This document shows, piece by piece, positions 32,584 through 33,807 of a DNA stretch of 33,807 nt (its first letter is position 1; each line of letters starts with the position of its first letter). Both the position numbers and the translations under genes were made by a program. The stretch is from Xanthobacteraceae bacterium (GTDB taxonomy: Bacteria; Pseudomonadota; Alphaproteobacteria; Rhizobiales; Xanthobacteraceae), in NCBI GenBank assembly GCA_019746355.1, contig JAIESC010000202.1:1-33807 (forward strand). The letters are read 5' to 3'. Under the pieces are notes generated by a model, which was given only the letters and a program-made list of their open reading frames with translations, had not been told where the DNA came from and searched no databases.

Positions 32584-32635
32584 TTCGGCCGCCACGGGAG
32601 CGGCCGAACATAGCCGGCGCTCGTGCCGGCTATGT
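32584..32635 (-). terminator. Tandem hairpins overlapping the stop codon of the repeat-protein gene
   Basis: A perfect 11-bp stem (32608-32618 with 32625-32635, 6-nt loop) includes the stop codon TAG at 32632-32630. Directly beyond lies a second perfect 9-bp stem, TTCGGCCGC (32584-32592) with GCGGCCGAA (32600-32608). There is no strong T tract, but two adjoining GC-rich stems should end or protect the repeat-protein mRNA before the GT41 gene. Confidence 0.7.
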
Positions 32636-33807
32636 CAACAATTCCACCAGGGCGCTGAGCTGCTCGGCGTTCATCACCGCAAGCTGCGACTGGGTGAAGG
32701 CGTTGCCCTGGGTCGTCGTCAGCGCGGCGATATCCTGGGTCGAGATGCCGGCGATCGCCGCCGTGCTCAGGCTCGGGATGCCGCTGGTGCTCGTCAGCGC
32801 GGCGAACTTGGCCGAGCCCAGCGCGTCGACCTGGGCCGCGGTGAGCGCACCGGCCTGCGTCGTCGTCAGCGCGGCGAGCGAGGTGGTGGAGAACGTCGAC
32901 ACCTGGGCCGAGGTCAGCGCGCCGATCTGCGACGAGGTGAACGTGCTGACCTGGGTGGTGGTCAGGTTGCCGACCGCCGTGGTGGTCAGGCCCGTCGCCT
33001 GCGCGGTCGACAGCTCGTTGATGTCGAGCGCGTTCAGGTTCGCCGTCGACAGCGTGTTGAGCTGGGTCGTGGTCAGACCCTGCGACTGCGCCGTGCTGAA
33101 GGCGGCAAGCTGCGTCGTCGAGAAGTTGGCGAGCACCGTGGTGGTGAGCCCGCCAAGCTGCGTCGCCGTCAGGCCGCTCGCCTGCGTGGTGGTGAAGGCC
33201 TGGATCTCGGTCGTGGTCAGCGCGCCGATTCCTGCCGCGGTGAGCGCGCCGACCTGACCCGAGGTCAAGGTCGAGACCTGGGTGGTGGTCAGATTGGTGA
33301 TCGTCGTGGTGGAGAGGCCTGCGACCTGCCAGGTCGCGAGCTTGTTCAGGGCGACCGCGTTGAGGTTTGCGGTCGTCAGGTTGTTGATCTGGGTCCACAG
33401 CAGGCCCTGGACCTGCCCGGTCGACAGCGCGCTGAACTGCGTGGTCGAGAGGTTGTTCACCGCGGTGGTCGTCAGGTTGCCGAGCTGCGTCGCCGTCAGC
33501 GCGTTGGCCTGAGTGGTGGTGAAGGCCTGCAGCGCGGTCGTGGTCAGCGCGCCGATCTGCGCCGTGGTCAGCACCGCGACCTGCGCGGTGGTCAACGCCG
33601 CCACCTGGGTGGTGGTCAGGTTGCCGATCGAGGTGGTGGTGAGGCCTGCGACCTGCGCCGTCGAGAACTCGTCGAGGTCGAGCGCGTTCAGGCTGCTGAC
33701 GCCGAGCGCATTCAGCTGCGTGGTGGAGAGGCCGCGGGTCTGCGTGGTCGACAGCGCATCAAGCTGCGTGGTCGAGAAGTTGCCGACCGCGGTGGTGCTC
33801 AGGCCGC
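32630..33807 (-). CDS. Giant Ser/Thr-rich octapeptide-repeat protein (C-terminal part)
   Basis: The frame is open from the right window edge to TAG at 32630, giving about 392 C-terminal residues; the start lies outside. Nearly all of it is an 8-residue repeat, consensus [A/G/N]-[L/F]-[T/S]-T-[T/A]-Q-[V/L/I]-x (24 bp), e.g. ALTTTEIQ, AFTTTQAS, GLTATQLG. Twelve units plus a 13-residue spacer (ALDLDEFSTAQVA, AVALNKLATWQVA, ALDINELSTAQAT; starting at 33685, 33358 and 33031) make an exact 109-residue, 327-bp higher-order repeat. The visible part has no Cys; Ser/Thr are about 37% of one macro-repeat by my count. Regular L/F/V/I spacing suggests a beta-solenoid surface adhesin or structural protein. 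The last ~60 residues are a degenerate cap ending AEQLSALVELLT. Confidence 0.85.
   Translation of the reverse strand, partial: GLSTTAVGNFSTTQLDALSTTQTRGLSTTQLNALGVSSLNALDLDEFSTAQVAGLTTTSIGNLTTTQVAALTTAQVAVLTTAQIGALTTTALQAFTTTQANALTATQLGNLTTTAVNNLSTTQFSALSTGQVQGLLWTQINNLTTANLNAVALNKLATWQVAGLSTTTITNLTTTQVSTLTSGQVGALTAAGIGALTTTEIQAFTTTQASGLTATQLGGLTTTVLANFSTTQLAAFSTAQSQGLTTTQLNTLSTANLNALDINELSTAQATGLTTTAVGNLTTTQVSTFTSSQIGALTSAQVSTFSTTSLAALTTTQAGALTAAQVDALGSAKFAALTSTSGIPSLSTAAIAGISTQDIAALTTTQGNAFTQSQLAVMNAEQLSALVELLT

Noticed and set aside
32295..33398. 367-codon minus-strand frame in another phase of the repeat array
   Set aside because: Asp/His/Arg-rich periodic translation caused by the 24-bp repeat read out of phase; it also runs into the GT41 gene.
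32630..33807. Repeat array considered as a CRISPR or tandem non-coding repeat
   Set aside because: The period is a multiple of three, one frame stays open throughout, and variation is mostly conservative at the protein level, so it is coding.

Overview
The window is high-GC chromosomal DNA. Gene content, dense coding and intergenic palindromes point to an alphaproteobacterium of the Hyphomicrobiales (Rhizobiales), near Bradyrhizobiaceae/Xanthobacteraceae. This is inferred from protein families and repeat style; no rRNA or tRNA gene is visible. No CRISPR array, intact insertion sequence or prophage was seen.

Layout. 1-2120 (minus): an ECF sigma factor, a membrane anti-sigma factor and the start of a secreted, probably subtilisin-type, protease. 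2199-3755 (plus): a bifunctional ureide-pathway enzyme (OHCU decarboxylase fused to HIU hydrolase) and a nu-class-like glutathione transferase. 3953-7567 (plus): two MFS carriers and a zinc-ribbon/metallo-beta-lactamase-fold protein. 7584-11891 (minus): a polytopic membrane protein, a conserved hypothetical, an HpaI-type aldolase and an HpaH-type hydratase. 12037-16087: a secreted DUF1080 protein, two small proteins, then a dihydropyrimidinase and a RutA-like flavin monooxygenase. 16088-17440 has no intact gene: it holds a LexA-box promoter facing left into a hairpin-rich stretch that looks like a structured RNA, and the last ~40 codons of a decayed ABC substrate-binding protein gene. 17441-21348: a PilZ protein, a sugar O-acetyltransferase, a small hypothetical and a TPR-methyltransferase. 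21352-28740 (minus): a six-gene, tightly overlapping operon for a hydrogenase-4/complex-I-like membrane complex. 29072-30215: two exported proteins. 30395-33807 (minus): a TPR/GT41 O-GlcNAc-transferase-like enzyme, preceded by the C-terminal part of a giant Ser/Thr-rich octapeptide-repeat protein that runs off the right edge.

Most interesting points. (1) The repeat protein has a 24-bp unit nested in an exact 327-bp (109-residue) higher-order period, and lies next to a GT41-type glycosyltransferase: a candidate enzyme/substrate pair for O-glycosylation of a surface protein. (2) A near-consensus promoter with an exact alphaproteobacterial LexA box sits in front of a ~450-nt region of consecutive perfect hairpins, two with GCAA tetraloops on the transcribed strand: a candidate SOS-inducible structured RNA. 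(3) The hydrogenase-like complex has lost the nickel-binding cysteines of its large subunit (RISGDS in place of RxCGxC) and has no ferredoxin gene in the operon, but keeps the small-subunit iron-sulfur ligands and the proton-pump subunits. It therefore looks like an energy-converting hydrogenase-related (Ehr) complex with an unknown electron donor or acceptor.
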